From assembly GCF_001922985.1 (NCBI RefSeq), contig NZ_MRUH01000022.1, positions 62,001-126,000 on the forward strand: DNA of 64,000 nucleotides, written 5' to 3'. The notes beneath the pieces are model-generated. The model did no database searches. It saw only the letters and a list, made by a program, of their open reading frames with translations, and was not told where the DNA came from. How positions within the stretch are numbered: the stretch's first letter is position 1; each line of letters starts with the position of its first letter. Shown piece by piece: positions 28,398-38,562 of the stretch. The translations under genes and the position numbers were made by a program. The stretch is from Teredinibacter waterburyi. GTDB taxonomy: Bacteria > Pseudomonadota > Gammaproteobacteria > Pseudomonadales > Cellvibrionaceae.

Positions 28398-29246
28398 ATG
28401 AATAACTCGAACGCGCTATACATCGTCGCAACTCCGATAGGAAACCTTGGAGATATGACCATTCGGGCGCAAGAAGTTCTGCGGTTGGTGGATATTATTG
28501 CCGCTGAAGATACGCGCCATAGTGCTCGCTTGTTACAGCATTTCCAGATTTCGACACCGTTATTGGCTTATCACGACCACACCAATGAGGCCCAAACTCA
28601 GCGCCTGTTAGACCGCCTTATCAGCGGAGACAACGTGGCACTTATATCGGATGCCGGCACGCCATTAATCTCCGACCCAGGCTACCGCTTGGTTGCCATG
28701 GCTCGACAGCAGGGTGTTAACGTGGTGCCGATACCCGGTGCCAGCGCGGTTATTACCGCTTTGTGTGCCGCAGGTTTGGCATCTGATCGGTTTGCGTTTG
28801 AAGGTTTTTTGCCAGCTAAAACCGGTGCTCGGCAGCAGCGTTTAGAGCCCTTGGCCGCCGATCCGCGCACCTTAATTTTTTACGAATCACCACACCGCAT
28901 TCAAGAGTCACTGCAGGCTATGGCGCAAACCTTTGGTGAGGGACGCCAATTAGTCTTGGCACGGGAACTCACCAAAACATTTGAAACCTTTCTCAGCGGC
29001 AGTTTTATTGAGGTGCTGGCCATGCTGGAGGCTGATGCGAATCAGTTGCGCGGTGAGATGGTTGTGCTGGTGCAGGGTTATTCTGCGCCAAGCTCCGAAG
29101 CCGACAGCGTTGACCCTGAAGCTCAGCGTATTATGCGAATCCTGATGTCTGAGTTACCCCTGAAACAGGCCGCCGCTCTAGCTGCGCAGATTTCCACCGA
29201 GAAGAAAAACAAACTCTATCAGTGGGGCTTGCAAGAAAAGAATTGA
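28398..29246 (+). CDS. rsmI: 16S rRNA (cytidine-1402 2'-O)-methyltransferase RsmI
   Basis: RsmI methylates the ribose of C1402 in the decoding centre of 16S rRNA, using S-adenosylmethionine. The 282-residue protein has the SAM-tetrapyrrole-methylase fold with YIVATPIGNLGDMTIRA at the N-terminus, AAEDTRHSARLL, ISDAGTPLISDPG and VPIPGASAVITAL in order. It is divergent from lpoA (74 bases) and convergent with ubiB, whose stop is 34 bases away. Confidence 0.96.
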   Translation: MNNSNALYIVATPIGNLGDMTIRAQEVLRLVDIIAAEDTRHSARLLQHFQISTPLLAYHDHTNEAQTQRLLDRLISGDNVALISDAGTPLISDPGYRLVAMARQQGVNVVPIPGASAVITALCAAGLASDRFAFEGFLPAKTGARQQRLEPLAADPRTLIFYESPHRIQESLQAMAQTFGEGRQLVLARELTKTFETFLSGSFIEVLAMLEADANQLRGEMVVLVQGYSAPSSEADSVDPEAQRIMRILMSELPLKQAAALAAQISTEKKNKLYQWGLQEKN

Positions 29247-29279
29247 GTGGCAGCCGTTGCGATAGGTTATGTGAATAGC

Positions 29280-30917
29280 CTATTTGCGCGCTAATCCGAA
29301 TACACCCGCAGCGGCCAATAACGCCGCGGCAGTCGAAATAGACGCGTTCTGCTGCCAGTCGTAAAGTCCAAGGCAAACACTTCCAATAAGCGCTGTAACC
29401 GACAGCAAAACCACCAGCCAACCTTTGGCTTTCGTCAAGCGCGAGTATCTCTGCCGCGTCATAGCGGCGCTCATCTCTTCCAGTTGCGGCGCGATCTTAG
29501 CGAGTTGTTTAACTTCGGAGAGCGTGTCGAACAACAGGTGTGGTATTTGAGGGAATTTTTCTAGCCATTCCGGTGCTCGATACTGCAAATCCTGCCAAAG
29601 TGTTTTGGGGTGGTAGCGATTCTTTAGCCAGCGTTCGAGGTAGGGGTGCGCGGTTTGCCAAAGGTCTAGTTCTGGGTAAAGTTGGCGACCCAAGCCCTCG
29701 ATGTTGAGCAACGTTTTTTGCAGTAAAACCAACTGTGGTTGCACTGGCATTTGGTAGCGTTGTGCCGTTTGAAACAGTGAGATAAGCGCCTGGCCAAACG
29801 AGATGTCTTTTAGCGGCTTTTCAAAAATGGGTTCGCATACGGAGCGAATCGCCGATTCAAAGCCGCTGATGGATGTTCCCTGTGGAACCCAGCCGCTGAG
29901 CACATGCAGTTCTGCAACTTGGCGATAGTCGCGGCGGAACATAGCCAATAGGTTACGTGCTAGGTAGTACTGATCTTCTCGGGTAAGCGAGCCGATGATG
30001 GCCATGTCGACCGCCATATAGCTCGGGTTTTGCGGGTTGCTACGCGCTACAAAGACGTTGCCGGGGTGCATGTCAGCATGAAAAAAGTTGTGTTCGAACA
30101 CCTGGGTAAAAAATAATTCTACGCCCAGTTCGGCCAGTTTTTTAAGGTCGGTATTTTGCGCCTTAAGTGCGGCTACATCGGTCACCGGAATACCGTAGAT
30201 ACGCTCCATCACCATGACGTTTTTACGCGTATAGTCCCAGTAAACTTCCGGGACATAAAGCATGCTGGATTTTTCAAAGTTGCGGCGCAGTTGTGAAGCG
30301 TTAGCGGCTTCGCGCGCTAAGTCGAGTTCATCAAAGATGGTTTCGCGATAGTCATCGACTACCGCTACTGGTCGCAGGCGTTTCCCTTCGCGGGTATAGC
30401 GTTCTACCAAGCCGGCGAGCAGGCGCATTAAATTGACGTCTTTTTCAATAATAACGCTGATGTTGGGTCGAATAACTTTAACGACCACATCTTCGCCGGT
30501 GTGTAAGACGGCGGTATGAACCTGTGCCACTGAGGCCGAGGCTAGCGGTTGCGAGTCGAAGGTTTTAAATAAATTGTCAACGCTGTCGCCGAGACTAGCT
30601 TCTACTATGCCGATAAATATGGCGTTGTCGAATGGAGCTACATTGTCTTGCAGATGGTCGAGCTCTTCGACGATATCGGCTGGGATTAAGTCGGGGCGGG
30701 TGGAGAGAAGTTGGCCAAACTTTACAAATACGGGCCCTAATTCCTCGAGCGCATGACGCAAGCGGTTACCGCGGCTGGCTTTCGCTTTGGGGTAGAGTTT
30801 GAAGGGCAATAGCAACAAGCGTGCAAGACGGGGCACCTGATTCTTATCGATAAGCTGGTCGAGACGATAGCGTCCGAGGGTGTGAAGAATTTGGATAAGC
30901 CGAAAAAAATTACTCAC
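29280..30917 (-). CDS. ubiB: UbiB, ubiquinone-biosynthesis accessory kinase-like protein
   Basis: UbiB is an atypical membrane-bound kinase-like ATPase (ADCK/Coq8 family) needed for ubiquinone synthesis. The 545-residue protein has the family's KxGQ motif (VKFGQLLSTRPDLIP), an Ala-rich loop ASASVAQVHTA and the nucleotide-site region HADMHPGNVF. Two hydrophobic segments near the C-terminus anchor it. The start is a GTG. It is the last of ubiE-ubiJ-ubiB, all on the minus strand and in the usual gammaproteobacterial order. Confidence 0.95.
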   Translation of the reverse strand: MSNFFRLIQILHTLGRYRLDQLIDKNQVPRLARLLLLPFKLYPKAKASRGNRLRHALEELGPVFVKFGQLLSTRPDLIPADIVEELDHLQDNVAPFDNAIFIGIVEASLGDSVDNLFKTFDSQPLASASVAQVHTAVLHTGEDVVVKVIRPNISVIIEKDVNLMRLLAGLVERYTREGKRLRPVAVVDDYRETIFDELDLAREAANASQLRRNFEKSSMLYVPEVYWDYTRKNVMVMERIYGIPVTDVAALKAQNTDLKKLAELGVELFFTQVFEHNFFHADMHPGNVFVARSNPQNPSYMAVDMAIIGSLTREDQYYLARNLLAMFRRDYRQVAELHVLSGWVPQGTSISGFESAIRSVCEPIFEKPLKDISFGQALISLFQTAQRYQMPVQPQLVLLQKTLLNIEGLGRQLYPELDLWQTAHPYLERWLKNRYHPKTLWQDLQYRAPEWLEKFPQIPHLLFDTLSEVKQLAKIAPQLEEMSAAMTRQRYSRLTKAKGWLVVLLSVTALIGSVCLGLYDWQQNASISTAAALLAAAGVFGLARK

Positions 30918-30941
30918 GAGAAGCCTTGTGTTTTGTTCTTG

Positions 30942-31592
30942 TTATTGTTGTTGCTGAGCTTGCTGTAATAGCAGGCGTTGCAGGCGCGCTTCGAGACGGT
31001 CGCTAGCTTCACGTAACTGATCGACCTGCTGCACGTATTGGTCGACCTCAAGCTTGTGCGGCAACACCCGCAGTTCTTCTGTTAAAAAGTCGGCGGTGAA
31101 GCTTGCCGCTTTGCGGCTGCGCGGTTTAATCCAATTAGTTGCGGCACGTAAGGCCTGAGCAATTTGGTGCGCGGGTAGGTCGCCAAGCCGCGAGGCTAGC
31201 GCGTCTTCCCAATCAATATCCAATTGCGATAGCACTTGTTGATATTCGGACAGCAGTCCGATTTGGCCTTCAACTCTAACACCGCTGTTTGCCAGTGACG
31301 TGGAAGGTTGGGAAGCGAGTTTGATAAGGTCTTGCAGGCTGCCTTGTAGCAGGGTTGCGACGGGCGTTTCGCAATGCGCCATAACATCAAGTTGGTCTGC
31401 GAGAACAACAAAATACAGCTTTAGTTGCGGTTCGGTTATCTGCACCGCAAGAACATGGTTTTCAAGTTTCTGTAGGCCTACTTTGGTCGCTGGGTCGTAG
31501 GTTAATGCGGTATTGACGATCTTCTCTAACACCGCCGCAAGTGCGGTGACATAGGTTGGGTCGTGGTCTGCGGTTACATCATCAGCTGCCAT
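30942..31592 (-). CDS. ubiJ: UbiJ, ubiquinone-biosynthesis accessory factor
   Basis: UbiJ has an SCP2-type lipid-binding domain and organises the soluble Ubi complex with UbiK. The 216-residue protein has a central SCP2-like segment (NHVLAVQITEPQLKLYFV) and a C-terminal coiled coil ending in a Leu/Gln-rich stretch (RLLLQQAQQQQ). Identity rests mainly on its place between ubiE and ubiB (10-base and 24-base gaps) together with this domain layout. Confidence 0.9.
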   Translation of the reverse strand: MAADDVTADHDPTYVTALAAVLEKIVNTALTYDPATKVGLQKLENHVLAVQITEPQLKLYFVVLADQLDVMAHCETPVATLLQGSLQDLIKLASQPSTSLANSGVRVEGQIGLLSEYQQVLSQLDIDWEDALASRLGDLPAHQIAQALRAATNWIKPRSRKAASFTADFLTEELRVLPHKLEVDQYVQQVDQLREASDRLEARLQRLLLQQAQQQQ

Positions 31593-31602
31593 AATTCGAG
31601 TC

Positions 31603-32352
31603 TCAGGCCTTAATGCCCTTGTGTAGAGCTACCACGCCGCCGGTCATATTGTAGTATTTGGTCTCGCTGAAGCCTGCGTTAGCCATCATCCCTTTTAGGG
31701 TTTCTTGGTCTGGGTGCATGCGAATGCTCTCCGCTAAGTATCGATAGCTATCGGCGTCGTTGGTGACCAGCTTGCCCATAAATGGCAGGATGCGGAACGA
31801 ATAGGTGTCATATACTTTTTCGAGTAGTGCGTGTTGCGGTTTGGAAAATTCCAAGACTAACAAGCGGCCGCCGGGTTTCAGTACGCGGTACATGGCTTTT
31901 AGGGCCAGATCTTTATCAGTTACGTTGCGCAAGCCGAAGGCTATGGTAATACAATCAAAACTATTGTCGGGAAAGGGTAGGTATTGGGCATCCGCCTGAG
32001 TGTAGTGAACATTGCCGACTACGCCTTTGTCGGTGAGCTTGTCGCGGCCAACTTTGAGCATGGAGTCGTTAATGTCCGCGAGTACAACTTGGCCTTTGGG
32101 GCCAACCAAACGCGCAAATTTTGCGGTGAGGTCGCCAGTGCCTCCAGCGATATCGAGCACTGTGTCTCCGGCGCGAACGCCGGAAAGTTCGATGGTAAAT
32201 TTTTTCCAGATGCGATGAACACCGCCAGACATCAAATCGTTCATCAGGTCGTATTTGGCCGCGACAGAGTGAAACACATCGGCGACGCGCTCAGCCTTTT
32301 CTTCGACCTTGACCTGCTCAAAACCAAAGTGAGTGGTTTTTTCTTCTGACAT
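31603..32352 (-). CDS. ubiE: UbiE, ubiquinone/menaquinone C-methyltransferase
   Basis: UbiE methylates the benzoquinol ring in ubiquinone synthesis and demethylmenaquinol where menaquinone is made. The 249-residue protein has the SAM motif [15 protein letters not shown] and the family signatures YDLMNDLMS and [20 protein letters not shown] use the ATG at 32352 (AAGGGG about eight bases upstream) because the product then starts like E. coli UbiE; a longer frame adds 13 unlike residues. It begins the ubiEJB operon. Whether this organism makes menaquinone bears on the frd operon in this window. Confidence 0.96.
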   Translation of the reverse strand: MSEEKTTHFGFEQVKVEEKAERVADVFHSVAAKYDLMNDLMSGGVHRIWKKFTIELSGVRAGDTVLDIAGGTGDLTAKFARLVGPKGQVVLADINDSMLKVGRDKLTDKGVVGNVHYTQADAQYLPFPDNSFDCITIAFGLRNVTDKDLALKAMYRVLKPGGRLLVLEFSKPQHALLEKVYDTYSFRILPFMGKLVTNDADSYRYLAESIRMHPDQETLKGMMANAGFSETKYYNMTGGVVALHKGIKA

Positions 32353-32521
32353 CTGGATTCCCCTTCTACTGAAGGCGGTATTGTACCCCAATTGTTGCGC
32401 CGCGCGCGTTAACCCAGAACAAAAGCGAGTGACTTTAAGCGTCTTGCTGGGGGACAGGCTTTTGCTCGCGGGATTTGGAGAAAATTAATAGTCTGGGAGA
32501 ATGTTTGCTAAGTGGGGGGGA

Positions 32522-32917
32522 CTACTGCGGGGTTGGTGGTTCCATCCACTTAACTGCGGATAGGTCCTGATCGGCTTCAGCCTGCTCTGCGGCGGCAACT
32601 CGCGTGAGGTAATCTTGCCACTTGGACTGATGGTCGCGGCCGAGTTCGTGCAGGTAACCCCAAGTAAATAGGCCTGAGTCGTGGCCATCATTAAAACTGA
32701 TTCGCAGCGCGTAGTTACCTTGAGGCGCAACGGCATCGATGGCGACGTCGTGTTTGTTTCGCTGCAGTACTTCTTGGCCCGGTCCATGACCTTTTACTTC
32801 CGCAGAGGGAGAGTAAACACGCAAGTACTCCGCCGGTAGTACGTAACTGCCTTCGGCATAGTGCAACTCTAAACTGCGGGATTGGCGGTGCAGCTGTATT
32901 TTTTTCGGCTTGACCAT
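32522..32917 (-). CDS. DUF971-domain protein
   Basis: The 131-residue protein is a DUF971 domain, the region also found at the N-terminus of gamma-butyrobetaine hydroxylases. It contains the segments LHYAEGSYVLPAEYLRVYSPSAE and NYALRISFNDGHDSGLFTWGYL in family order; the HDSGLFTWGYL stretch is the most conserved. Function is unknown; related single-domain proteins have been linked to iron-sulfur handling. It starts at ATG 32917; a longer frame adds 18 residues. It lies 69 bases after hslU, as in Pseudomonas. Confidence 0.88.
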   Translation of the reverse strand: MVKPKKIQLHRQSRSLELHYAEGSYVLPAEYLRVYSPSAEVKGHGPGQEVLQRNKHDVAIDAVAPQGNYALRISFNDGHDSGLFTWGYLHELGRDHQSKWQDYLTRVAAAEQAEADQDLSAVKWMEPPTPQ

Positions 32918-32985
32918 AGGGCGCTCTAGTGTGTTCGGGCTGGTGGTTGTTGAGCCCTGCGGCCGCGGCACGCAGGGCTAAGTTA

Positions 32986-34299
32986 TTAGAGAATAAAGCG
33001 ACTCAAGTCTTCATTGTGAGACAGCTCACCCAGCTGCTCGTCGACGAATTCAGCGGTTACGGCAACACTTAACTCGGTGCCGTCGGCGGCGAATGAGACA
33101 TCTTCCAAAAGTTTTTCTAGCACGGTATGCAGGCGTCGAGCACCAATATTTTCGGTATTTTCGTTGACGCGGAAGGCCGTTTCAGCAATTTGGCGAATAC
33201 CCTCAGGCGTAAAGCTCAGCGTGACATTCTCGGTTGCTAGTAACGCTTGGTGTTGCTCGGTAAGTGAGGCGTCGGGCTCGGTCAAAATGCGTTCAAAATC
33301 ATCAGGCGTTAGCGCCTCTAGTTCTACCCGAATAGGTAGGCGACCCTGTAATTCAGGAATGAGGTCGGACGGTTTGCTGAGGTGAAAAGCGCCGGAGGCA
33401 ATAAATAAAATATGATCGGTTTTGATCATGCCGTGTTTGGTGTTGACTGTGCAGCCTTCGATTAAAGGTAGTAGGTCGCGCTGCACGCCTTCGCGAGACA
33501 CGTCTGCACCGGAACTGCCGCCACGCTTAGTAACCTTGTCGATTTCGTCGAGGAAGACAATGCCGTTTTGTTCTGCTGCTTTGATGGCGCGAGCTTTTAA
33601 ATCCTCTTCGTTAACGAGCTTGGCGGCTTCTTCTTCGGTGAGTTTTTTAAACGCTTTAGCGACACTAAGTTTAATTTTTTTTGTTTTGCCACTGGAGATA
33701 TTAGAAAACATATTCTGCAGCTGGCTGGTCATGTCTTCCATGCCTGGCGGCGCCATGATTTCGACGCTGGGGTTGCTAGCGGACACATCTATTTCGATTT
33801 CTTTGTCGTCGAGTTCGCCTTCGCGGAGTTTTTTACGGAATATTTGTCGAGTACTGCTTTGCTGCGTTTCAGCATCGGTTCGCGCGGGTGGCAAGAGTGC
33901 ATCCAGTACACGTTCTTCTGCGGCATCTTCGGCGCGGTGACGGCACTTTTCCATTTCTTGTTCGCGGAACATCTTAATCGCGTGGTCGATAAGGTCGCGG
34001 ATAATTGATTCGACGTCGCGGCCAACATAGCCAACTTCGGTAAACTTGGTGGCTTCTACCTTGATGAATGGTGCATTGGCGAGCTTTGCGAGGCGTCGTG
34101 CAATTTCAGTTTTACCGACGCCGGTCGGGCCGATCATCAAAATATTTTTAGGTGTAATCTCGTTGCTAAGCTGTCCGCCGACCTGCATGCGGCGCCAGCG
34201 ATTACGCAGGGCAATGGCGACGGCTTTTTTTGCAGATTGTTGACCGACGATATGCTTGTCGAGTTCGTGAACTATTTCGCGTGGAGTCATGGACGACAT
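32986..34299 (-). CDS. hslU: HslU, ATPase subunit of the HslUV protease
   Basis: HslU is the AAA+ unfoldase that feeds proteins to the HslV peptidase in the cytoplasm. The 437-residue protein has Walker [12 protein letters not shown], Walker [10 protein letters not shown], a charged I domain between them (about residues 110-230), and the C-terminal tail DLSRFIL, which docks into HslV. Its beginning, [18 protein letters not shown], matches Pseudomonas HslU. hslV lies 64 bases upstream on the same strand. Confidence 0.97.
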   Translation of the reverse strand: MSSMTPREIVHELDKHIVGQQSAKKAVAIALRNRWRRMQVGGQLSNEITPKNILMIGPTGVGKTEIARRLAKLANAPFIKVEATKFTEVGYVGRDVESIIRDLIDHAIKMFREQEMEKCRHRAEDAAEERVLDALLPPARTDAETQQSSTRQIFRKKLREGELDDKEIEIDVSASNPSVEIMAPPGMEDMTSQLQNMFSNISSGKTKKIKLSVAKAFKKLTEEEAAKLVNEEDLKARAIKAAEQNGIVFLDEIDKVTKRGGSSGADVSREGVQRDLLPLIEGCTVNTKHGMIKTDHILFIASGAFHLSKPSDLIPELQGRLPIRVELEALTPDDFERILTEPDASLTEQHQALLATENVTLSFTPEGIRQIAETAFRVNENTENIGARRLHTVLEKLLEDVSFAADGTELSVAVTAEFVDEQLGELSHNEDLSRFIL

Positions 34300-34363
34300 A
34301 AATAGGGCTCTTACATCAGGTTTGCGCCGAGGCTAAACTTTGCTCGGCCACAAATCGGGTAGG

Positions 34364-34903
34364 TTAAAATTCGAGGGTTTCGATGGTGAAATTGTGATTG
34401 GTGTAGACACAAATATCACCGGCGATACTTAACCCTTTTTCGACAATTTCCGGTGCCGATAGCTCGGTGTTTTCGAGTAGGGCGCGTGCAGCTGACTGGG
34501 CAAATGCGCCGCCGGAGCCAATCGCTATTAAATCGTTTTCGGGCTGAATGACATCGCCGTTGCCGGTTATGATCAGTGAGGCTTCTTTATCTGCAACGGC
34601 GAGTAGTGCTTCGAGTCGTCTTAACGCGCGGTCGGTTCGCCAGTCTTTGGCGAGCTCCACGGCGGCGCGAACTAGCTGGCCGTTGTGGGCTTCCAGCTTC
34701 GCTTCGAAGCGCTCGAAGAGGGTGAATGCGTCCGCTGTTCCGCCGGCGAAGCCCGCGATAACTTGATCTCGGTAAAGGCGTCGTACTTTGCGAGCGTTGC
34801 CTTTCATGATGGTGTTGCCCAGTGATACTTGTCCGTCGCCGCCGATAACCACTTGGTTGCCGCGTCGAATCGATAAAATAGTAGTGCCTCTGTATTGTTC
34901 CAC
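34364..34903 (-). CDS. hslV: HslV, peptidase subunit of the HslUV protease
   Basis: HslV is a threonine peptidase of the proteasome family that forms a double hexameric ring with HslU. The 179-residue protein starts [11 protein letters not shown], so the catalytic residue is Thr7 after a six-residue leader that must be removed; E. coli HslV has only the initiator Met there. [22 protein letters not shown] and [19 protein letters not shown] are family signatures. It is upstream of hslU, and a SPOR protein gene is upstream of it. Confidence 0.97.
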   Translation of the reverse strand: MEQYRGTTILSIRRGNQVVIGGDGQVSLGNTIMKGNARKVRRLYRDQVIAGFAGGTADAFTLFERFEAKLEAHNGQLVRAAVELAKDWRTDRALRRLEALLAVADKEASLIITGNGDVIQPENDLIAIGSGGAFAQSAARALLENTELSAPEIVEKGLSIAGDICVYTNHNFTIETLEF

Positions 34904-35057
34904 AGTGATTCCTTGGTTTTGCCAATCCCGTTAACGTGGGGGTAGGCGTGTAAATTTCAAGCGTTGTTGATTGGGGGGGAGGGTTTTGGCTGTTGTTGAG
35001 CTTGAGTTGGCCAAATGTTGCGAGCGATAGACGCGGGTGTCGGCGAGTCGGCTATAG

Positions 35058-35636
35058 CTATTCGGGCAGTGCTCGCTTGAGAACGAGTGCTTGATGGCTG
35101 TTGGATACAAGGGTAGCACGTGCCTTTGCGAGTTCCGAGCGAGACGTAAATGGCCCAACGAGCACGCGGTGCCACTTTTCACCATTGCGAACACGGGCCT
35201 CTTCGACCTGCGCGTTGAGGTTGAGTAGCAGGAGTTGCACGCGCAGAGATTCCGCATCGTCTAGACCCCGAAAGGAGGCGACTTGCAGAATATATTCTTG
35301 GTTGCTCGGTTGTGCCGTATCGTTCTGTAGGGCTTTTTGTGCTGCGAGACTCTTTTCTGGCACAGCAACTTCGTTTTCTTTGAGTAGTTCGTAAAAGTCG
35401 AACCTTGGCAGCTGCGGAAGTTGGGGCTTTTTAATGAGCGGCTCGCTTGACGCTTGCGTAGGCTCGGCGCCATTGGTTATTGCTTGCACTGGGTCGAGAG
35501 ACGATAAGCGCATCAGGAACATAATAAAACCACCGACCACGCATCCCGTAAACAACCATACCCAAGCGGGTACACGTGCTTCGTTCTTCTTGCGGCTGGC
35601 CGTTGGGCGGCGTTTGCGGGCGTAATCTTGCGCCAT
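35058..35636 (-). CDS. SPOR-domain membrane protein, FtsN-like
   Basis: The 192-residue product has a short basic cytoplasmic N-terminus (MAQDYARKRRP), one membrane helix (about 23-43, VPAWVWLFTGCVVGGFIMF), a Pro/Glu-rich linker, and a C-terminal SPOR domain (about 115-190) with YILQVASFRGLDDAESLR and KWHRVLVGPFTSRSEL. SPOR domains bind denuded septal peptidoglycan. E. coli ftsN lies in the same place before hslV, and this protein has its topology, but the FtsN essential motif cannot be confirmed by eye. The start at 35636 avoids 38 extra residues that precede the family-like beginning. Confidence 0.85.
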   Translation of the reverse strand: MAQDYARKRRPTASRKKNEARVPAWVWLFTGCVVGGFIMFLMRLSSLDPVQAITNGAEPTQASSEPLIKKPQLPQLPRFDFYELLKENEVAVPEKSLAAQKALQNDTAQPSNQEYILQVASFRGLDDAESLRVQLLLLNLNAQVEEARVRNGEKWHRVLVGPFTSRSELAKARATLVSNSHQALVLKRALPE

Positions 35637-36098
35637 AGAGCGATTGGTTACCTTTGGGGGTTGGTGTGGAGATATTTGAGGGTGATATAGGGTCACCCAG
35701 TTTACGGCGTATAGGTGCTGTTTTGTTCGCACTGCTTTTGTTCGTGCCACTCCTAATCAGGCTGCTCTCTAAAAGTTACCACGACTAAAAAAGTTATTAG
35801 GGCGACATTTTAATGTCGCAGTATAGCTTTGTATCGCAAGGAACGCAGCGATGTATAAATATGGGCCGATAGACCGAAATAAACTGCCGCTAGACTACCA
35901 CAAGATAGGTTTTGATTAAGGGAATTAACACGCTTTATTATTGACTTACAGTTGTTACCTCATCTGATATCGAGGTTTTGTATTGCCAGTCTTTACCGAT
36001 GTTTGGTGGTAGTGGATACCGGCATCGACGAAGTTCGCCTAGCTTGGTTTCGGGGCGATCCCCATGCTTGATGAATTTTTCCTAAATCGGGCCCTCAA
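35637..36098. other. Intergenic region between priA and the SPOR gene
   Basis: This is where argS stands in Pseudomonas, but I see no recognisable coding remnant. A perfect 8-bp inverted repeat GCGACATT/AATGTCGC lies at 35802-35819 with a 2-base loop. Its role is unknown. Confidence 0.5.
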
Positions 36099-38384
36099 TT
36101 AAAGTTCGAGTGCATCGACGTCGATAGACCAGCGCGTGCGGCGCGATAATGCGTGTTGATCTAGCTCGAAAATCACCTTTCGTAACAGTGTTTGTAATTT
36201 AGCTCGAGTCTGAGCGCGCACTTCAAATTGGTAGCGAAAGCGATCGTTTAGACGTTCCATACGTGCGGGTACGGGGCCTAGGTATTGCATTTGCGGGCTG
36301 GGCTTGGTGTGTTTGGCGCAGGCTCTTGCGACGAGGGAAAGGAATTCTTGGGCGTTTTCCGCGCGTTTAGATTCCGCGCGAAAAACGGCTAGATAAGAGA
36401 AGGGTGGTTGATTGCATGTTTGGCGTTCGTTGAGCAGTTCTCGCGCGAATCGATGGTAGCCGCGGGTTAGTAATAGTTCCAGCGCAGGGTGTTCGGGGTT
36501 GTGACTTTGGATCAGCACCGTGCCCTTGGTTTCTGCTCGTCCGGCGCGGCCCGCCACTTGAATAATAAGTTGCGCCATTCGCTCTAGCCCGCGGAAGTCA
36601 GAACTGAACAGCCCCTGATCGGCGTCGGCAATGATGACAAGTGCTAGATTGGGCAGGTGATGACCTTTCGCAAGCATTTGCGTGCCAATTAAAATCATCG
36701 GGTCGCCGCCTTGGATTTCCTCTAAACGATGCTCGAAGGCGGACTTTCCGCGAGTCGAGTCTCTATCGATACGGTGCACGGGAATGTCTGGAAATTGGCT
36801 CTGCAGCCAAATTTCAGTTTGCTCGGTGCCTTGCCCTTGAGGTTCTAGTTCACGCATTCGACATTCTGGGCATTCACGCGGTATCGGGCGCTGGGCGTCA
36901 CAGTGATGGCAGTGAATGTGCGGCGGATGACGGTGAAGTGTCATCTTCGAATCGCAGTTTCGGCATTCGGCGGACCAGCCACAGTGATGGCAAAGTAATG
37001 CCGGGGCGTAGCCTCGCCGGTTAATAAATACTAATGCTTGCTGCCCTTGGGCAATGGTTTGTTGGAGTGCAACCAAGGCCTCGGGGCACAAACCTGCGTT
37101 CAGCTGTTTGCCCTTTAAATCTAACAGTTTTACGCGCGGCGGGACGGATTTTCCGGCGCGCTTGGTGAGTCGAACATGTTCGCTGCGGCCGCGAATGGCG
37201 TTATTGAGGCTTTCTAGTGACGGCGTTGCAGAGCCTAGAATGACTGGTATTTCGAGTTGACTGGCGCGATAAATAAGGAGATCGCGGGCGGAGTAACGAA
37301 AGCCATCTTGCTGCTTGAAGGAGAGGTCGTGTTCTTCGTCGATAATAACTAAACCTAAATCCTGCATTGGTGTTAGCGACGCGAGTCGAGTGCCGATGAC
37401 GATTCTGGCGATACCGTCGCGAGCGGCCTGCCAGCCTGAGGTGCGCTTGGCTTCGGATACGTTGGAGTGAAGTTCGGCGATCTCGCAATTAAAGCGCTGT
37501 TGAAAGCGGCCCAGGGTTTGTGGTGTTAAGCCTATTTCGGGGACGAGCACCAGTACTTGTCGGCCAGCTTGTAACACTCTGGCGGTTAGCTGCAAATAGA
37601 CCTCTGTTTTACCGCTGCCGGTAGCGCCCTCTAGTAAATAAGTGGCGTACTTGTGGTAGCGGATCGCGTCGACAGCAATTTGTTGTTCCGAATTCAGAGG
37701 TAGTGGCGCTTGCTTTAGCAGTTGTATGGGTTCTTCGTTTGGCTTGTGTAGACTGTTAATTTTGTCCTTGTCGAGATTGAAGTCTTCAATCAAGCCTTTT
37801 GCCTGCAAGGCTTTGAGAGCGCTGCGCGGGATGTCGTGAGTGTCGAGTTCATCATCGGCGAGCCAGCGATTTGCCAGCAGGTGTTGATGGGTAAGCTGTT
37901 GTTTAGGGGAGCGCTTGAGTGCATCGTTTGGCAACCCGAGGCCTTCAGTAGTGTGGCGCCAAGCTTTGCGTTGCGGCGCTAGCTTTCCCTGCCGCAATTG
38001 TTGCGGAATACTGCTTTGCAGGACTTCGCCTAGGGGCGCTTGGTAATAGTTGGCGGCCCAGGAACAGGTGGCTATGGCTTCGCTGGTCAGTATAGGTTTT
38101 GGGTCGAGAAGACTGTCGATAGCCCGTATTTTGTCGGGATTGATGCTTGGTTGTTGATGGCAGCTTGTGATAATGCCGATGAGCTCTCGATTGCCAAATT
38201 TTAGCTGGGCGCGACGCCCGATAAAGTCTAGTGGTGCCGCAGCTACCGTTGGCACAAGGCTCGCTGGTACTAGGTAGTCGAAGAGCTGCCGCATGGGAAC
38301 GGGAATCGCAACGGCGAAGTACCAGTTGGCGCTGCTGGAGCTCTGTGGCAATAGGCTGGGTGTGGTCAAATTCATGTCGCGCAT
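36099..38384 (-). CDS. priA: Primosomal protein N' (replication restart helicase PriA)
   Basis: PriA recognises stalled forks and reloads the replisome with 3'-5' helicase activity. The 761-residue protein has an N-terminal DNA-binding domain, Walker A GATGSGKTEVY, the helicase motif VIIDEEHDLSFKQ, and the zinc-binding cysteine-rich region with CHHCGWSAECRNC and HCHHCDAQ...CPEC. Motifs V and VI follow (ILIGTQMLAKGH and QVAGRAGR). The start could be the first ATG (38384) or the fourth codon. It is divergent from rpmE, as in E. coli. Confidence 0.96.
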   Translation of the reverse strand: MRDMNLTTPSLLPQSSSSANWYFAVAIPVPMRQLFDYLVPASLVPTVAAAPLDFIGRRAQLKFGNRELIGIITSCHQQPSINPDKIRAIDSLLDPKPILTSEAIATCSWAANYYQAPLGEVLQSSIPQQLRQGKLAPQRKAWRHTTEGLGLPNDALKRSPKQQLTHQHLLANRWLADDELDTHDIPRSALKALQAKGLIEDFNLDKDKINSLHKPNEEPIQLLKQAPLPLNSEQQIAVDAIRYHKYATYLLEGATGSGKTEVYLQLTARVLQAGRQVLVLVPEIGLTPQTLGRFQQRFNCEIAELHSNVSEAKRTSGWQAARDGIARIVIGTRLASLTPMQDLGLVIIDEEHDLSFKQQDGFRYSARDLLIYRASQLEIPVILGSATPSLESLNNAIRGRSEHVRLTKRAGKSVPPRVKLLDLKGKQLNAGLCPEALVALQQTIAQGQQALVFINRRGYAPALLCHHCGWSAECRNCDSKMTLHRHPPHIHCHHCDAQRPIPRECPECRMRELEPQGQGTEQTEIWLQSQFPDIPVHRIDRDSTRGKSAFEHRLEEIQGGDPMILIGTQMLAKGHHLPNLALVIIADADQGLFSSDFRGLERMAQLIIQVAGRAGRAETKGTVLIQSHNPEHPALELLLTRGYHRFARELLNERQTCNQPPFSYLAVFRAESKRAENAQEFLSLVARACAKHTKPSPQMQYLGPVPARMERLNDRFRYQFEVRAQTRAKLQTLLRKVIFELDQHALSRRTRWSIDVDALEL

Positions 38385-38526
38385 GATACGAATCTGCCTC
38401 GAAATTAACCACTACTAGTTTAGCGGCTGACTAGTTTAGCTGACGCCACACGCTAGCCACTAGTAAATAAGCAAGCAGCAGCGTTAAATTCCGGGATAAT
38501 AAATCCCTGTTGAGCGTTTGCAGGAC

Positions 38527-38562
38527 TTGTGCTGCATTTTTATTCTGGTAGTATTCGCGCTC
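38527..38562 (+). promoter_or_regulatory. rpmE promoter
   Basis: A -35 box TTGTGC at 38527-38532 and a -10 box TAGTAT at 38549-38554 are 16 bases apart. The GC-rich discriminator TCGCGCTC runs to 38562, nearly identical to that before rplM. Confidence 0.55.
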
